Shown one piece after another: positions 34,076 through 43,767 of a stretch of DNA of 64,000 nucleotides. Numbering within the stretch: the stretch's first letter is position 1; every line of letters starts with the position of its first letter. The notes beneath the pieces were generated by a model that had not been told where the DNA came from, did not search any database, and saw nothing but the letters and a program-made list of their open reading frames with translations. Source of the DNA: Marinomonas primoryensis (lineage in GTDB: Bacteria; Pseudomonadota; Gammaproteobacteria; Pseudomonadales; Marinomonadaceae); the NCBI RefSeq assembly GCF_013372285.1, contig NZ_CP054301.1:606001-670000 (forward strand). The letters run 5' to 3'. The position numbers and the translations under genes are program-made.

Positions 34076-36631
34076 TCAGTTTGTTTCGTCATTATACTGC
34101 TCTAGCCATTCGGATTCGCTCAACGGTTCACAGAGGTGGAATCCTTGCAAATAATCTATTTTCAGATCCACTAGTAGTTGTTTTACCGCGCTGTTGTGGA
34201 CAAACTCCGCTTGGGTCTTGATGCCTAAAGAGTGGGCGAGACTGTTGATGTGTTGAACCAATTTTCGTAGTTTTTCATCAGTGTCGATGGTTTTGACGAT
34301 ACAGCCATCCAGTTTCAAAATGTCTGGATTAAGGGCAATGAGCTTTTCTAGATTCGAATAACCCGCGCCAAAGTCGTCAATAGCCAACAGTGCGCCCGCT
34401 TCGCGAAATTCGTTAATGATCGGACTGATCCATTCATAATCTTTTATGGACTCTGATTCGGTAATCTCCAATGTTAAGCGTCCATTAACGTGGTTGCGTT
34501 TAAAAAACTCTCGTAAGGCTTTTAAGGTTGCATAGTGTTTAAAGTCTAAAACAGAGAGGTTTAACGCGACATGGACATTGGGGTAGGTGTTGAGTATACG
34601 CTCACACTTCGACAACATGGCGAGGGTTATCTTAGCGTAAAGTTGAGTTTGCTTGATTAAATCTAAAAAGAACGCAGGGCTCACTATTTTGCCGTCGATG
34701 CGTGCTCGAAGAAGCGCTTCTGCACCGACTTCTTCGCCTGTTTGGCTGTCATAATACGGTTGGAAGAAAGCCAATATGTCGTCGTTTTCGAGGGCCTTGC
34801 GTATTTTTAGAATCCAATCGAGATTTTCTTCTGAGGTCGCATGATCTTGTAAATCACCGTTCCAATAAATGGGCTGATTATTGATTTGAGCAAATCGTCT
34901 TGCTTCGCTGGCTTTGATTAAAAGGTGTGCTTGCTCGCAGAGCGGTTCGCCCAGCTCATCAAACGCGGAAGCCATACCAACAGACAAGCTGAGTGTGAGT
35001 AAGTGCTCTATTTTGTTTATGGTGGAAAACTCTTGGCTTTCAATATCTTCGGCTAGGTTGCGAAATAATCTGACGATCTTTTTCGGTGCAATGTCACTGT
35101 GGATTGAGACCGCAATTTCGTTGGCAGATAAGCGGTAGCAGGTGAATTCAATCCCCACTGAGTTGGTACTTAAGCGGCGTTTTAAATAGTGCGCTAACTG
35201 GGCAAATAAATCATCGGCTGTGTTGTAACCATATTGTTGATTAATAAGACGAAAGTTACGAATTCTAAGAACGGCTAGATGAAAAATATCCTCCTTATTA
35301 CTAAGGCGTCCGAGCAAAGAAAATCGATTGAGTAAGCCAGTTTGTAAATCGTGTAACCAATCATTTCTTGACGTCTCATTATTCGACGCATCATTTTTCG
35401 ATGTGACATTTGATGAGACAAGAGAGGCGTGCTCTTGTTCAAGATCTTGAAAAGCATTACTGATCAAATTAAACATGGGGGCGAGTGAGTCGTCTTCGTT
35501 CGCTATTTGAATGGGTTCCGCTTCGCGCTTTAAACCACAGCCAGATTCGTTGACGGCTAAATAAGTGAGCGCGTGCTGCATGATTCTGGTGCCAAACTGA
35601 GTGGTGAAAAATTCACCGAAACAATAGGTGCCATGCAAGGGCAGAACTTGATTTAGCAAACTCAATTTGTCGGTAGGTTGCTCGTCTATAAAATCTTCGC
35701 GGCTAATGCAGCTGAAGACAAAAATACTATCCGGCCGCTGCTCATTCAGGTGTTGTATCTTCGGGGTGATAGAATGCAGCGATTGCGCAGGGTGAAAGTA
35801 GAGGAACTTTACCGAAGCGCCTTCTGGAAGCGCTTCACTCATAAGAATGCCGCCATCACTTTCCCAGCGTAATGGTACGGCATTAATTTCAACATTATTA
35901 TGAACGGTGGTGAGCGCAAATCGATTGGCAAGCGTGATACTGATCTTTTCACCATTGGATAAATATCGCTGGTAGATCTGTTGGGCTGGCAAATGGTCGA
36001 TTTGCTTGATTACCTTACCTTCACTGGCGGTGACAAGCATGCGCCGACCAATGGCGATGTTATCAACAAAAACATCTCGCTGTTGCATTAGGTGTTTGCC
36101 GGTAATACCCACAGCTATGGACTGGTTTTGATACAGTTTATCTTGATACAGTACCCAACTGTTCTCATAGTCGAAAATACCAGCACGGCCACCGCTAATG
36201 GTTAAATCGTGTTGTTGAGAAACATTGAAAAACTCGTCTTGAATGGCGTCTTTTGAATCCACTAATACAATGTAGACATTGGCTTGTTTTTCTTCTTTTT
36301 CTGCCAAAAAGGGGGCGAACAGGCTTTGACCCGATTGATCCGCTTGATTGCCGTCGTACACAGCGCTGTGATGAACCAGATGACTTTTTTCAAAATAGGA
36401 TAAAATGAGAGTGGCACCATCGCTCTTTACATGGCCATTTGATATGTGTCTTTGGCTTGCCATACCAATGCGACAGGCCTCAGGGAAGCGTTGGGAGAGG
36501 TAAATTGCCCACGGTTTGGCTTCTTTTATGGCCAAGGTTCCGTATAGTTGGATTAAATCCGGTGGCTGTACTCCTTCCAGCTTTTGAATGAGGTCGTCGA
36601 TTGATGGACAATGAATACTGATGGAATGCAT
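34076..36631 (-). CDS. FIST-domain sensor with degenerate GGDEF and intact EAL (c-di-GMP phosphodiesterase)
   Basis: An 851-residue cytoplasmic protein. Residues about 1-370 are FIST-N and FIST-C sensory domains, with SGGRAGIFDYENSWVLYQD, VFVDNIAIGRRMLVTASEG and HALTYLAVNESGCGLK. A GGDEF-like domain follows (LLNRFSLLGRL, LRIRNFRLINQQYG) whose active site reads SANEI instead of GGDEF. The EAL domain starts about residue 610 with AEALLRARIDGK, LNLSVLDF, LEITESES, DDFGAGYSN and LKLDGCIV, all key residues intact. It should break down cyclic di-GMP on a FIST signal, possibly a small molecule such as an amino acid. ATG 36631 has AGGA seven bases before. Confidence 0.9.
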   Translation of the reverse strand: MHSISIHCPSIDDLIQKLEGVQPPDLIQLYGTLAIKEAKPWAIYLSQRFPEACRIGMASQRHISNGHVKSDGATLILSYFEKSHLVHHSAVYDGNQADQSGQSLFAPFLAEKEEKQANVYIVLVDSKDAIQDEFFNVSQQHDLTISGGRAGIFDYENSWVLYQDKLYQNQSIAVGITGKHLMQQRDVFVDNIAIGRRMLVTASEGKVIKQIDHLPAQQIYQRYLSNGEKISITLANRFALTTVHNNVEINAVPLRWESDGGILMSEALPEGASVKFLYFHPAQSLHSITPKIQHLNEQRPDSIFVFSCISREDFIDEQPTDKLSLLNQVLPLHGTYCFGEFFTTQFGTRIMQHALTYLAVNESGCGLKREAEPIQIANEDDSLAPMFNLISNAFQDLEQEHASLVSSNVTSKNDASNNETSRNDWLHDLQTGLLNRFSLLGRLSNKEDIFHLAVLRIRNFRLINQQYGYNTADDLFAQLAHYLKRRLSTNSVGIEFTCYRLSANEIAVSIHSDIAPKKIVRLFRNLAEDIESQEFSTINKIEHLLTLSLSVGMASAFDELGEPLCEQAHLLIKASEARRFAQINNQPIYWNGDLQDHATSEENLDWILKIRKALENDDILAFFQPYYDSQTGEEVGAEALLRARIDGKIVSPAFFLDLIKQTQLYAKITLAMLSKCERILNTYPNVHVALNLSVLDFKHYATLKALREFFKRNHVNGRLTLEITESESIKDYEWISPIINEFREAGALLAIDDFGAGYSNLEKLIALNPDILKLDGCIVKTIDTDEKLRKLVQHINSLAHSLGIKTQAEFVHNSAVKQLLVDLKIDYLQGFHLCEPLSESEWLEQYNDETN

Positions 36632-36759
36632 TGTTATCCTATTGGTCAATATTTCATAAAATGTGTTCTGTTCATACGCTGTTAGCAAAATGCCTGAAAA
36701 GGAATTCGAATACAATGTTAGAAGTGTATATAAACAGAATAGTATAGTAGGACAAGTTT

Positions 36760-39057
36760 TTGAGTGAAAATAATCGTTTAAGTATCAAATCATTGTATTT
36801 AAATAGCCTGAAAAAATACTTATTTTGGCTATATGTCATTGTTTTTATAGTCACTTTATTGGCAATCTGGAAAGGTGGCGAGGCATTAAAAAATCAACAG
36901 ATCAAGGCGTTGCGCATTGACTCTTTTGAGCAGCTCAATCAGCTTGCCAGTGTATTAGAAAGTGCAATTGCTAAATATCAACATATGCCGACCTTGTTGG
37001 CATCGAATGATCGAGTAAAAAAAGCCCTGCGCGATGGCTTCGAGTCGGATATAAATCAACTAAATCGTGAACTTGAACAAATTAACCGTATCACCGAGGC
37101 GTCGGACAGTTATATTTTAAACACGGACGGCTTAACCATCGCAGCATCGAATTACCATGAATCGGCCAGTTTTGTTGGGCGAAACTTTGCTTTTAGACCT
37201 TATTTTCAAGACGCTATTCAAGGTAAGCCCGGCCGTTATTATGCACTGGGAACCACATCAAATCGCCGTGGCTATTATTTCTCTTATCCTGTTTATGAAG
37301 GCGATTCTATTATTGGTATCGCTGTTGTAAAAGTGGATCTTACCCAATTTGAGAAACGCTTTGCTAACCAGCATTATGAGTTTTTATTGTTGGATCCTGA
37401 TGGCATCGTGTTTAGTAGCTCTCAACCTAATTGGTTGTATCGTGTCTTTGGTGAATTATCTCATGTGGAGTTGCAACGTATAGCGGACTCTCAACGTTAT
37501 TTAGGCAAATCCATCGAAAAATTGGCGATTGTTTACCAAAAACCCTTTGATGAAAAGTCGCAAATTGTTGATGTGCTAGAAAATACAGTCCTAAATGGTA
37601 CTGAAGAATTACAACGTTTGTCTTTTTTAAGGATGAGCCGTCCTATTCGCTTATTGGATTTCAAGATATCCATTCTTGCACCACTAAAAACCATTAATGA
37701 AGAAATTGCTTTATGGCGGGCTATTTTTGCTGGCGGTGTGACCATTACCGCCTTGTTATTTGGCCTTGCAATGCTTCGTACCCGAATGCTTCGAGAGCGA
37801 TCCGACGCCAATGAAATGACGCGTCATAACCAAGCTTATATTCGTGAAGTCATCCAAAATACCCAAGCGGGTTTGGTGACCTTGGATCAAAATCATAAAA
37901 TTGAATCGTTTAATCCTGCTGTGGAAAAGTTGGTTGGTCAGCCCTTAGCGCCTTTGGTCGGACAGCCTTTGAATGTGTTATTCCAATTTGATAAACACGA
38001 TGAACCGGAATTGTCTTTCCATGATGATTTTCTCGAAGCCGCTAATGATTTGGGCATTAAGGTGCTAACAAGAGAAGGGCGCTTGTGTTATTCCGATCAA
38101 ACGCCTGTGCCTGTGGAAATGACCTTGTGCGAGATGCAGTTGCCTAATCGCCTTAGTTATTTGGTGACGTTTCACGATATGACAGAGCGCAAACGCTACG
38201 AGCAAGAAATTACTCAAGCTAGAATTGAACTAGAAGAGCGAGTACGAGAGCGAACGTTTGAGTTAGAAGGCGCTAATACTCGGCTGCGTAATGAAATTGA
38301 AGAGCATAAAGGGACACAGCGGGAGCTTATACAAACTGCCAAATTGGCGGTGTTGGGGCAGCTCAGTGCGGGTATAAATCACGAATTGAACCAACCTTTG
38401 ACCGCCATTCGGGCTTTTGCGGGTAACGGTTTAAAATTTCTAGATCGTGGACAATACGAACAAGCCCACACCAACTTGCAACACATTAGTCAGTTGGGTC
38501 ATCACATGGGTGACATCATTGCGCGCTTTAAAGTCTTTGCTCGCAAAGGCGATGTTCATCAAGGTCCTATCGCTGTTCAAACGGCGATTATGGGGGCACT
38601 TAAAATTATGAGTCCTCGTTATAAAGAAGTAGACATCGAGCTTGTTGTGACAGAGGACCAAGATTTTATAGTCAATGGTGACATGGTCTTTTTAGAGCAG
38701 GTATTAGTGAATTTATTGGCCAATGCCGCCGATGCTATTTTAGAAGAACCCAACAACGAGCGACGCGTTTGTATTGAACAAACGATGAAAGAGAACCACG
38801 TTGTTATCTGTGTACAAGACTCTGGTAATGGTTTGAGCGATGACGCTATCAAGCATCTTTTTGAGCCCTTTTTTACGTCAAAGTCGTCGGGCTTAGGATT
38901 GGGACTTGGACTGTCGATTAGCCAGCGGATTGTAGAGGCAATGGGTGGACAGATCAGCGCTCAAAACCAAGTAAACGGGGGCGCCAAGTTTTGTGTTACT
39001 CTACCGCGCTTTATCCACCATTCTTCCCTATCAAAAACACCTAAAGAGGAACGTTAA
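36760..39057 (+). CDS. dctB: Sensor histidine kinase, DctB-like
   Basis: A 765-residue membrane kinase. The first membrane segment (LFWLYVIVFIVTLLAIW) is at about 20-36, a periplasmic dCache-type domain follows to about 310 (VGRNFAFRPYFQDAIQGKPG, YYFSYPVYEGDSIIGIAVVKVD), and a second segment (IFAGGVTITALLFGLA) ends it. A PAS domain (IRE VIQNTQAGLVTLD) and a coiled coil come next. The HisKA box GQLSAGINHELNQPLTAIR carries the phospho-His, then the ATPase has VNLLANAADAIL, DSGNGLS and GLGLGLGLS. DctB kinases sense C4-dicarboxylates. TTG start with AGGA seven bases upstream. It is coupled to dctD through TAATG. Confidence 0.9.
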   Translation: MSENNRLSIKSLYLNSLKKYLFWLYVIVFIVTLLAIWKGGEALKNQQIKALRIDSFEQLNQLASVLESAIAKYQHMPTLLASNDRVKKALRDGFESDINQLNRELEQINRITEASDSYILNTDGLTIAASNYHESASFVGRNFAFRPYFQDAIQGKPGRYYALGTTSNRRGYYFSYPVYEGDSIIGIAVVKVDLTQFEKRFANQHYEFLLLDPDGIVFSSSQPNWLYRVFGELSHVELQRIADSQRYLGKSIEKLAIVYQKPFDEKSQIVDVLENTVLNGTEELQRLSFLRMSRPIRLLDFKISILAPLKTINEEIALWRAIFAGGVTITALLFGLAMLRTRMLRERSDANEMTRHNQAYIREVIQNTQAGLVTLDQNHKIESFNPAVEKLVGQPLAPLVGQPLNVLFQFDKHDEPELSFHDDFLEAANDLGIKVLTREGRLCYSDQTPVPVEMTLCEMQLPNRLSYLVTFHDMTERKRYEQEITQARIELEERVRERTFELEGANTRLRNEIEEHKGTQRELIQTAKLAVLGQLSAGINHELNQPLTAIRAFAGNGLKFLDRGQYEQAHTNLQHISQLGHHMGDIIARFKVFARKGDVHQGPIAVQTAIMGALKIMSPRYKEVDIELVVTEDQDFIVNGDMVFLEQVLVNLLANAADAILEEPNNERRVCIEQTMKENHVVICVQDSGNGLSDDAIKHLFEPFFTSKSSGLGLGLGLSISQRIVEAMGGQISAQNQVNGGAKFCVTLPRFIHHSSLSKTPKEER

Positions 39058-40415
39058 TGCCCGATAGTAAGCAAGTAATATTGATCGACGATGAGCAAGC
39101 CGTTCGTATGGCGATTTCTCAGACATTGCAGCTTGAAGATTTTGATGTTGTGGAATTTCCCACCGCCCAAGGTGTTGTTGAGCGTTTGTCTTTGGATTGG
39201 TCTGGCGTCATTGTCAGTGATATTAACTTGCCCGGTAAAAGTGGTTTAGCGTTGTTCGAAGAGGTTAAAAAAATTGATGCTGAAATTCCTTTTATCTTGA
39301 TTACCGGTCATGGCGACATCAGTATGGCCGTGAGCGCCATTCGTGATGGCGCATACGATTTTATTGAAAAACCGTTCTCTAACGAAGACTTTCTTGACGT
39401 GGTTCGTAGAGCGTCAGAAAAACGCCGTTTAACCTTAGAAAACAGAAACTTACGCTTAGAACTTGCCGCTCAAAATGCCCCAGGCCCTCGAATTATTGGC
39501 AATACGCCAGGTATTCACCGCCTGCGTCAGGCGTTATTGCATGTGGCGGATACGGGCGCGGACATTCTTATTCAAGGGGAAACTGGCACAGGTAAAGAGC
39601 TGGTAGCGCGATATATTCACGAGCACAGTTCTCGCCGTGGTCATACTTTTGTGGCAATAAACTGTGGCGCTGTACCGGATTCCATTATGGAGTCTGAATT
39701 ATTTGGTCATGAAAAGGGAGCCTTTACGGATGCGAAAACACAGCGTATTGGTAAGCTGGAACATGCGAATGGTGGCACTCTCTTTCTTGATGAAATTGAA
39801 AGCATGCCTATGTCGATGCAGATTCGTTTATTGCGAGTGTTGGAAGAGCGTCGTTTAGAACGATTGGGCTCTAACACCGGAATCGATCTTGATTTACGTA
39901 TTCTCGCCGCGACCAAAGTGGATTTAAAACAATTGAGTGAAGGTGGTACATTTCGCGAAGATTTGTATTATCGTCTTAATGTAGTCCGTGTGGATATTCC
40001 GCCGTTACGAGAACGAAAAGACGATATTTCTTTGCTTTGGCAGCATTTTTGTTTGGTGGCGATTGCGCAATATAAGCGTGAATCAGAAGCGCTTTCTGCG
40101 GCGCGTATGCACAGTTTATTAAGTTACGACTGGCCAGGTAATGTACGTGAGTTGCGTAACCTTGCTGAGCGTTATGTGCTGATGGGCGAATCGGGCTCTT
40201 TTGAGTTTGACCAGATTATCATCAACGAAAACAATCCCGGTGTGATGACCTTGCCTGAGCAATTAGAGCGCTTTGAAAAAACCTTATTGGAGCAAGAACT
40301 CATGCGCCAGAAAGGTTCTATAAAAAGCACTATGGACGCTCTCGGTCTACCGCGAAAAACCCTTTACGACAAAATGCGTAAATATGGATTGGACAAAGAC
40401 ATCTATAAGCAATAA
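39057..40415 (+). CDS. dctD: Sigma-54 response regulator, DctD-like
   Basis: A 452-residue regulator. The receiver domain has the acidic pair DDEQ and the phospho-acceptor Asp in SDINLPG, with Lys in IEKPFSNED. A linker and an AAA+ domain follow, with Walker A GETGTGKE, Walker B GGTLFLDEIES, and the sigma-54 contact loop GAFTDA at residues 221-226 in place of GAFTGA. The C-terminal Fis-type helix-turn-helix ends IKSTMDALGLPRKTLYDKMRKYG. It should activate sigma-54 promoters on phosphorylation by DctB. A sigma-54-like site lies upstream of dctP, 7 kb away in this window. ATG shares a base with the dctB stop. Confidence 0.9.
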   Translation: MPDSKQVILIDDEQAVRMAISQTLQLEDFDVVEFPTAQGVVERLSLDWSGVIVSDINLPGKSGLALFEEVKKIDAEIPFILITGHGDISMAVSAIRDGAYDFIEKPFSNEDFLDVVRRASEKRRLTLENRNLRLELAAQNAPGPRIIGNTPGIHRLRQALLHVADTGADILIQGETGTGKELVARYIHEHSSRRGHTFVAINCGAVPDSIMESELFGHEKGAFTDAKTQRIGKLEHANGGTLFLDEIESMPMSMQIRLLRVLEERRLERLGSNTGIDLDLRILAATKVDLKQLSEGGTFREDLYYRLNVVRVDIPPLRERKDDISLLWQHFCLVAIAQYKRESEALSAARMHSLLSYDWPGNVRELRNLAERYVLMGESGSFEFDQIIINENNPGVMTLPEQLERFEKTLLEQELMRQKGSIKSTMDALGLPRKTLYDKMRKYGLDKDIYKQ

Positions 40416-40551
40416 AGCGTATCAGCAGTCAGTCAGACGCTTAACGTTTTTGTCTTTTGTGTATGACTAATGAAGGTGAGTTCACTGGGATTTATCGGAC
40501 TCATTTTGCTACTCTATTCTTCTTATTATTCTGTGAATACCTGCCGTTTAT

Positions 40552-41310
40552 ATGACCTTATCTGCTTTATTTTTTGACCAAGTTTCCCCTCATGTTTTTA
40601 TTATGCTTGTTGCTGTGTCTGGGCTGACCTCTTTCTTTACGGCAAGCTTCGGAGCGGGTGGCGGCGTTATGTTACTTGGCGTGATGGCACAAGTATTACC
40701 ACCTCAGTTAATTATTCCGCTTCATGGCGTCGCGCAGTTAGGGTCAAACGCGGGTCGCGCGGCGATGAGCTGGCGACACATAGACTGGGCGTTGATTGGT
40801 GCTTTTTTACCCGGTGCGTTGCTAGGCGCTTTACTGGGAAGCTTTGTATTAGTGGCTTTGCCTCCGGCGATTATGTACTTAACGATTGCACTGTTTATCT
40901 TGTATTTATGTTGGGGACCTAAGCTGCCTAAAATGGTATTGGGGAAATGGGGAACCGCTATGGCGGGTGCTATTACCACGTTTATTACGTTATTTGCTGG
41001 TGCCACAGGTCCCTTGGTAGCAGCATTTGTTAAACAAATTCACGCAGATCGTTTTCGCACTGTGGCGACGTTTGCTGCCGCGATGTCACTACAACATATT
41101 TTGAAAGTGACGGTTTTTGAGGTGGCGGGGTTTCCGCTAGAAGCTTGGCTACCTTTGTTGGCTTGTATGGTCATCAGTGGTGCGGTGGGAACGTGGGTGG
41201 GGCTTAGATTGTTAAAACGTATGCCAGACCGCTACTTTCATCGTATTTTTAATATAGTACTAACTTTAATGGCGTTACGTTTAATTTGGCAGTCGTTTGT
41301 TTTACTATAA
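40552..41310 (+). CDS. TSUP-family permease (TauE/SafE)
   Basis: A 252-residue inner-membrane protein with about eight segments, of the TauE/SafE family (TSUP). The family patterns are SFGAGGGVMLLGVMAQVLPPQLIIPLHGVAQLGSN, split across the first two segments, and FAGATGPLVAAF near residue 145. These permeases move sulfite, sulfonates or small organic anions; the substrate cannot be told. It follows dctD by 136 bases on the same strand. Confidence 0.86.
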   Translation: MTLSALFFDQVSPHVFIMLVAVSGLTSFFTASFGAGGGVMLLGVMAQVLPPQLIIPLHGVAQLGSNAGRAAMSWRHIDWALIGAFLPGALLGALLGSFVLVALPPAIMYLTIALFILYLCWGPKLPKMVLGKWGTAMAGAITTFITLFAGATGPLVAAFVKQIHADRFRTVATFAAAMSLQHILKVTVFEVAGFPLEAWLPLLACMVISGAVGTWVGLRLLKRMPDRYFHRIFNIVLTLMALRLIWQSFVLL

Positions 41311-41401
41311 ACAGTAAGCGCCCTACATTAAGATAATAAGTCCGCGCCTAGAATAAATGCTCTTTCAGGTATTTAGACTACAGACTTTTTATTAAAAACC
41401 A

Positions 41402-41767
41402 TTAATACATGTCTAATAAAATTGATACCCACACAAAAAAGACTAGAAATAGCGATAGAAAAACAGCAGCAGAGCCTATGTCTTTTGCTCTTCCGCTAAG
41501 TTCATTCCAATCATCACCAATTCGATCTACAACGGCTTCAATCGCAGAGTTTAGTAATTCGACTATAACAACTAATAATAAACTCACGATCATCATTATT
41601 CGCTCAATATTACTGACGGGAAGCATGAACGCAACGATTGAAAAAATAATACATAATGTGACTTCTTGTCGAAACGCGGCCTCGAACAACCAAGCAGATT
41701 TAAACCCTTTCAATGAATATCCTGCTGCATTGATTACTCTGCGAACACCTGTCGTATTTGGTTTCAC
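41402..41767 (-). CDS. dgkA: Diacylglycerol kinase (integral membrane)
   Basis: A 121-residue membrane enzyme, the usual DgkA length. It phosphorylates diacylglycerol to phosphatidic acid. Three membrane segments surround the signature VIVELLNSAIEAVVDRIG, with the active-site Glu, Asn and Asp residues. The N-terminal amphipathic stretch contains NAAGYSLKGFKSAWLFEAAFRQE, here broken in two, with the conserved AAFRQE. It lies next to and downstream of eptA on the same strand, which makes diacylglycerol, so the pair makes metabolic sense. Confidence 0.93.
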   Translation of the reverse strand: MKPNTTGVRRVINAAGYSLKGFKSAWLFEAAFRQEVTLCIIFSIVAFMLPVSNIERIMMIVSLLLVVIVELLNSAIEAVVDRIGDDWNELSGRAKDIGSAAVFLSLFLVFFVWVSILLDMY

Positions 41768-41837
41768 TTTGACCTCTTTATAATGAATATATGCTATTAA
41801 ATAATATAATTAAGATTTTTTTAACTAGTTGTTAAAA

Positions 41838-41867
41838 CCAGCAATGCAAATTCCATTACATTGCTGG
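41838..41867 (-). terminator. Terminator of eptA
   Basis: CCAGCAATG (41838-41846) and CATTGCTGG (41859-41867) form a perfect 9-bp stem; on the minus strand it is followed by TTTT. It lies between eptA and dgkA, so dgkA may have its own promoter or be read through. Confidence 0.7.
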
Positions 41868-41904
41868 ATGATAATTTGTTACTAGAGCAAAGAATATTTA
41901 AACG

Positions 41905-43545
41905 CTAGTGACGGCAGCGCTGAAAAATATCCAAATCTTTATTATAGGCCTTGGTTTTAACATCCATAATGCCAAGTAAGGAGCTGAAAACATAATCATG
42001 AGAAAAGGTGTTTTCCTTGGCTTCATTCTTTAAACAAGATTCATCGATATGCTTGCTCTTCTTGAAGCCTTCAGACATCCAGGTAATAAGTGGCACTGTT
42101 GTTTGAGTGGCCGGGGCAAATGCATAAGGCACTCCGTGTAAAAACAAACCGTTTTCTCCTAATGACTCACCGTGATCAGAAATATAAAACAGGGCGGTGT
42201 TGTATTCTTTACTCATTTTTTTAAGTTTATCAATTGCTTGGCTAATCACGTAATCGGTATAAACAATAGTATTGTCATAAGTATTGATGATCTGCTCTGT
42301 GCTGCAGTTTTCAATATCACTGCGTTGGCAATCTGGTAAAAAATGCTGTTGTTCTTTAGGGTAGCGAAGGTAATATTTGGGTCCATGGCTACCCATGATG
42401 TGCATGATCAACATTTTATCTTGGCCAGTCAGTTTAGATACATCTCCCTCGACCCCTTCCAATAAAGCCATATCAAAACAAGTACTACCATTACAATGTT
42501 GATTGTTTTTAGCGTGATCTATTTCAATTTTTGTAATGCCTTTAGCGACGTTTTTATCACCACCATCGTTTTCTTTCCATAACAAAGAGATACCAGCACG
42601 GTTCAATATATCCAATACATTATCTTGGTTGTTGGCCTGCTTTTTATTGTATGTATCACGTCCTTCTTGAGAAAACATGCAAGGAACAGAAACCGCTGTT
42701 GCTGTGCCGCAAGAGTTAACATTTTGGAATGAAATGACGCTTTGCTTTTCAGTGTAGGGATTGGTGTTTTTTGCATAACCATTTAAGGCATAATTTTGAG
42801 AACGAGCTGTTTCTCCAAGGATAAAGAAAAGTAATGTCGGTTTTTCATCCACAGTGTTAGTTATCTTTTTGGCGTCTAAGCCAATTTTTTTATATTGAAT
42901 AGGAGAAGTGAAGTAAGTCTCATTTATGTACTTATAAGTACTGTAAGTGTAATGAGTCGGTATAACCATTTCTCTTAAATGACTATTATTACGTCCGACT
43001 GAACTAAAATCTTTGTAGGTAAAAAATAATACAATTCCCAGAATAAGAACAGACAGCGTAATAGCCATAAACTTCTTAAGTATTCCTACACTTGGTTTCA
43101 TGGGAGCCAAGGCAAGTAATATAGACGGTATAATCCCTGTTATTCCTACCCAAGCTAAAGACTGCAGGCTTAAATAGGTGGCGGCTTCGTTAATGTCTGT
43201 CTCGAAGGTGTTCTCTATCATGCCATAGTCTACATTAATGCCGTAAAACAGCATCGCGTAGCTAACCAAACTGGAGCTAATTAACAAAAAGATAAAAAAG
43301 GGTTTTGCGAAATAAGGCCAGCACAAAATATTAAATAGGATATTCAATATTAGAAATATAAAGACAGGAATTGCTAACACAAAAATCACATGGACATTGC
43401 TTAGTTCCGATAAAATTTTATAAAACTCGAAATATATTGGAATATTGACAACGATGGTGTAATAACACGCTAAAAGACCAGCCAAAGCACTATAAGATAA
43501 TTGAAAAGGCGTCTTTTCTGATGCGTGATTTTCTTTTTTTTCCAT
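41905..43545 (-). CDS. eptA: Lipid A phosphoethanolamine transferase (EptA-like)
   Basis: A 546-residue inner-membrane protein with a periplasmic alkaline-phosphatase-fold domain, matching EptA length. The first about 175 residues form five membrane segments. The catalytic Thr is in ILGETARSQNYALNGY near residue 250, with SCGTATAVSVPCMFS next. Metal and substrate sites follow in NDGGDKN, MHIMGSHGPKYYLRYP and YISDHGESLGENGLFLHGVP. It moves phosphoethanolamine from phosphatidylethanolamine to lipid A, raising resistance to cationic peptides. ATG 43545 has AGGA six bases before; a longer reading from 43578 is less likely. Confidence 0.9.
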   Translation of the reverse strand: MEKKENHASEKTPFQLSYSALAGLLACYYTIVVNIPIYFEFYKILSELSNVHVIFVLAIPVFIFLILNILFNILCWPYFAKPFFIFLLISSSLVSYAMLFYGINVDYGMIENTFETDINEAATYLSLQSLAWVGITGIIPSILLALAPMKPSVGILKKFMAITLSVLILGIVLFFTYKDFSSVGRNNSHLREMVIPTHYTYSTYKYINETYFTSPIQYKKIGLDAKKITNTVDEKPTLLFFILGETARSQNYALNGYAKNTNPYTEKQSVISFQNVNSCGTATAVSVPCMFSQEGRDTYNKKQANNQDNVLDILNRAGISLLWKENDGGDKNVAKGITKIEIDHAKNNQHCNGSTCFDMALLEGVEGDVSKLTGQDKMLIMHIMGSHGPKYYLRYPKEQQHFLPDCQRSDIENCSTEQIINTYDNTIVYTDYVISQAIDKLKKMSKEYNTALFYISDHGESLGENGLFLHGVPYAFAPATQTTVPLITWMSEGFKKSKHIDESCLKNEAKENTFSHDYVFSSLLGIMDVKTKAYNKDLDIFQRCRH

Positions 43546-43712
43546 TTGTATTCCTGATGTTAGTGACATAAAGCACACAGGGTAGTCTCAACATAGTGAA
43601 AAAAATGTTTACAACGTCATTCAGGATTTTCAGTAGATGTGATGAACGTATTATTTTCTATCGCTGTAATATGACTTCTTTTAATCATCTGTTTACGCCT
43701 TTTTTTAAAGTA

Positions 43713-43736
43713 AAAAAAACGCCCCGAAGGGCGCTG
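43713..43736 (-). terminator. Terminator of the dctPQM operon
   Basis: On the minus strand GCGCCC and GGGCG pair around TTCG and are followed by a run of eight T, just after the dctM stop. Confidence 0.85.
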
Positions 43737-43767
43737 AACTGTATGATCTTTTGTAGAGCTGAAACCA

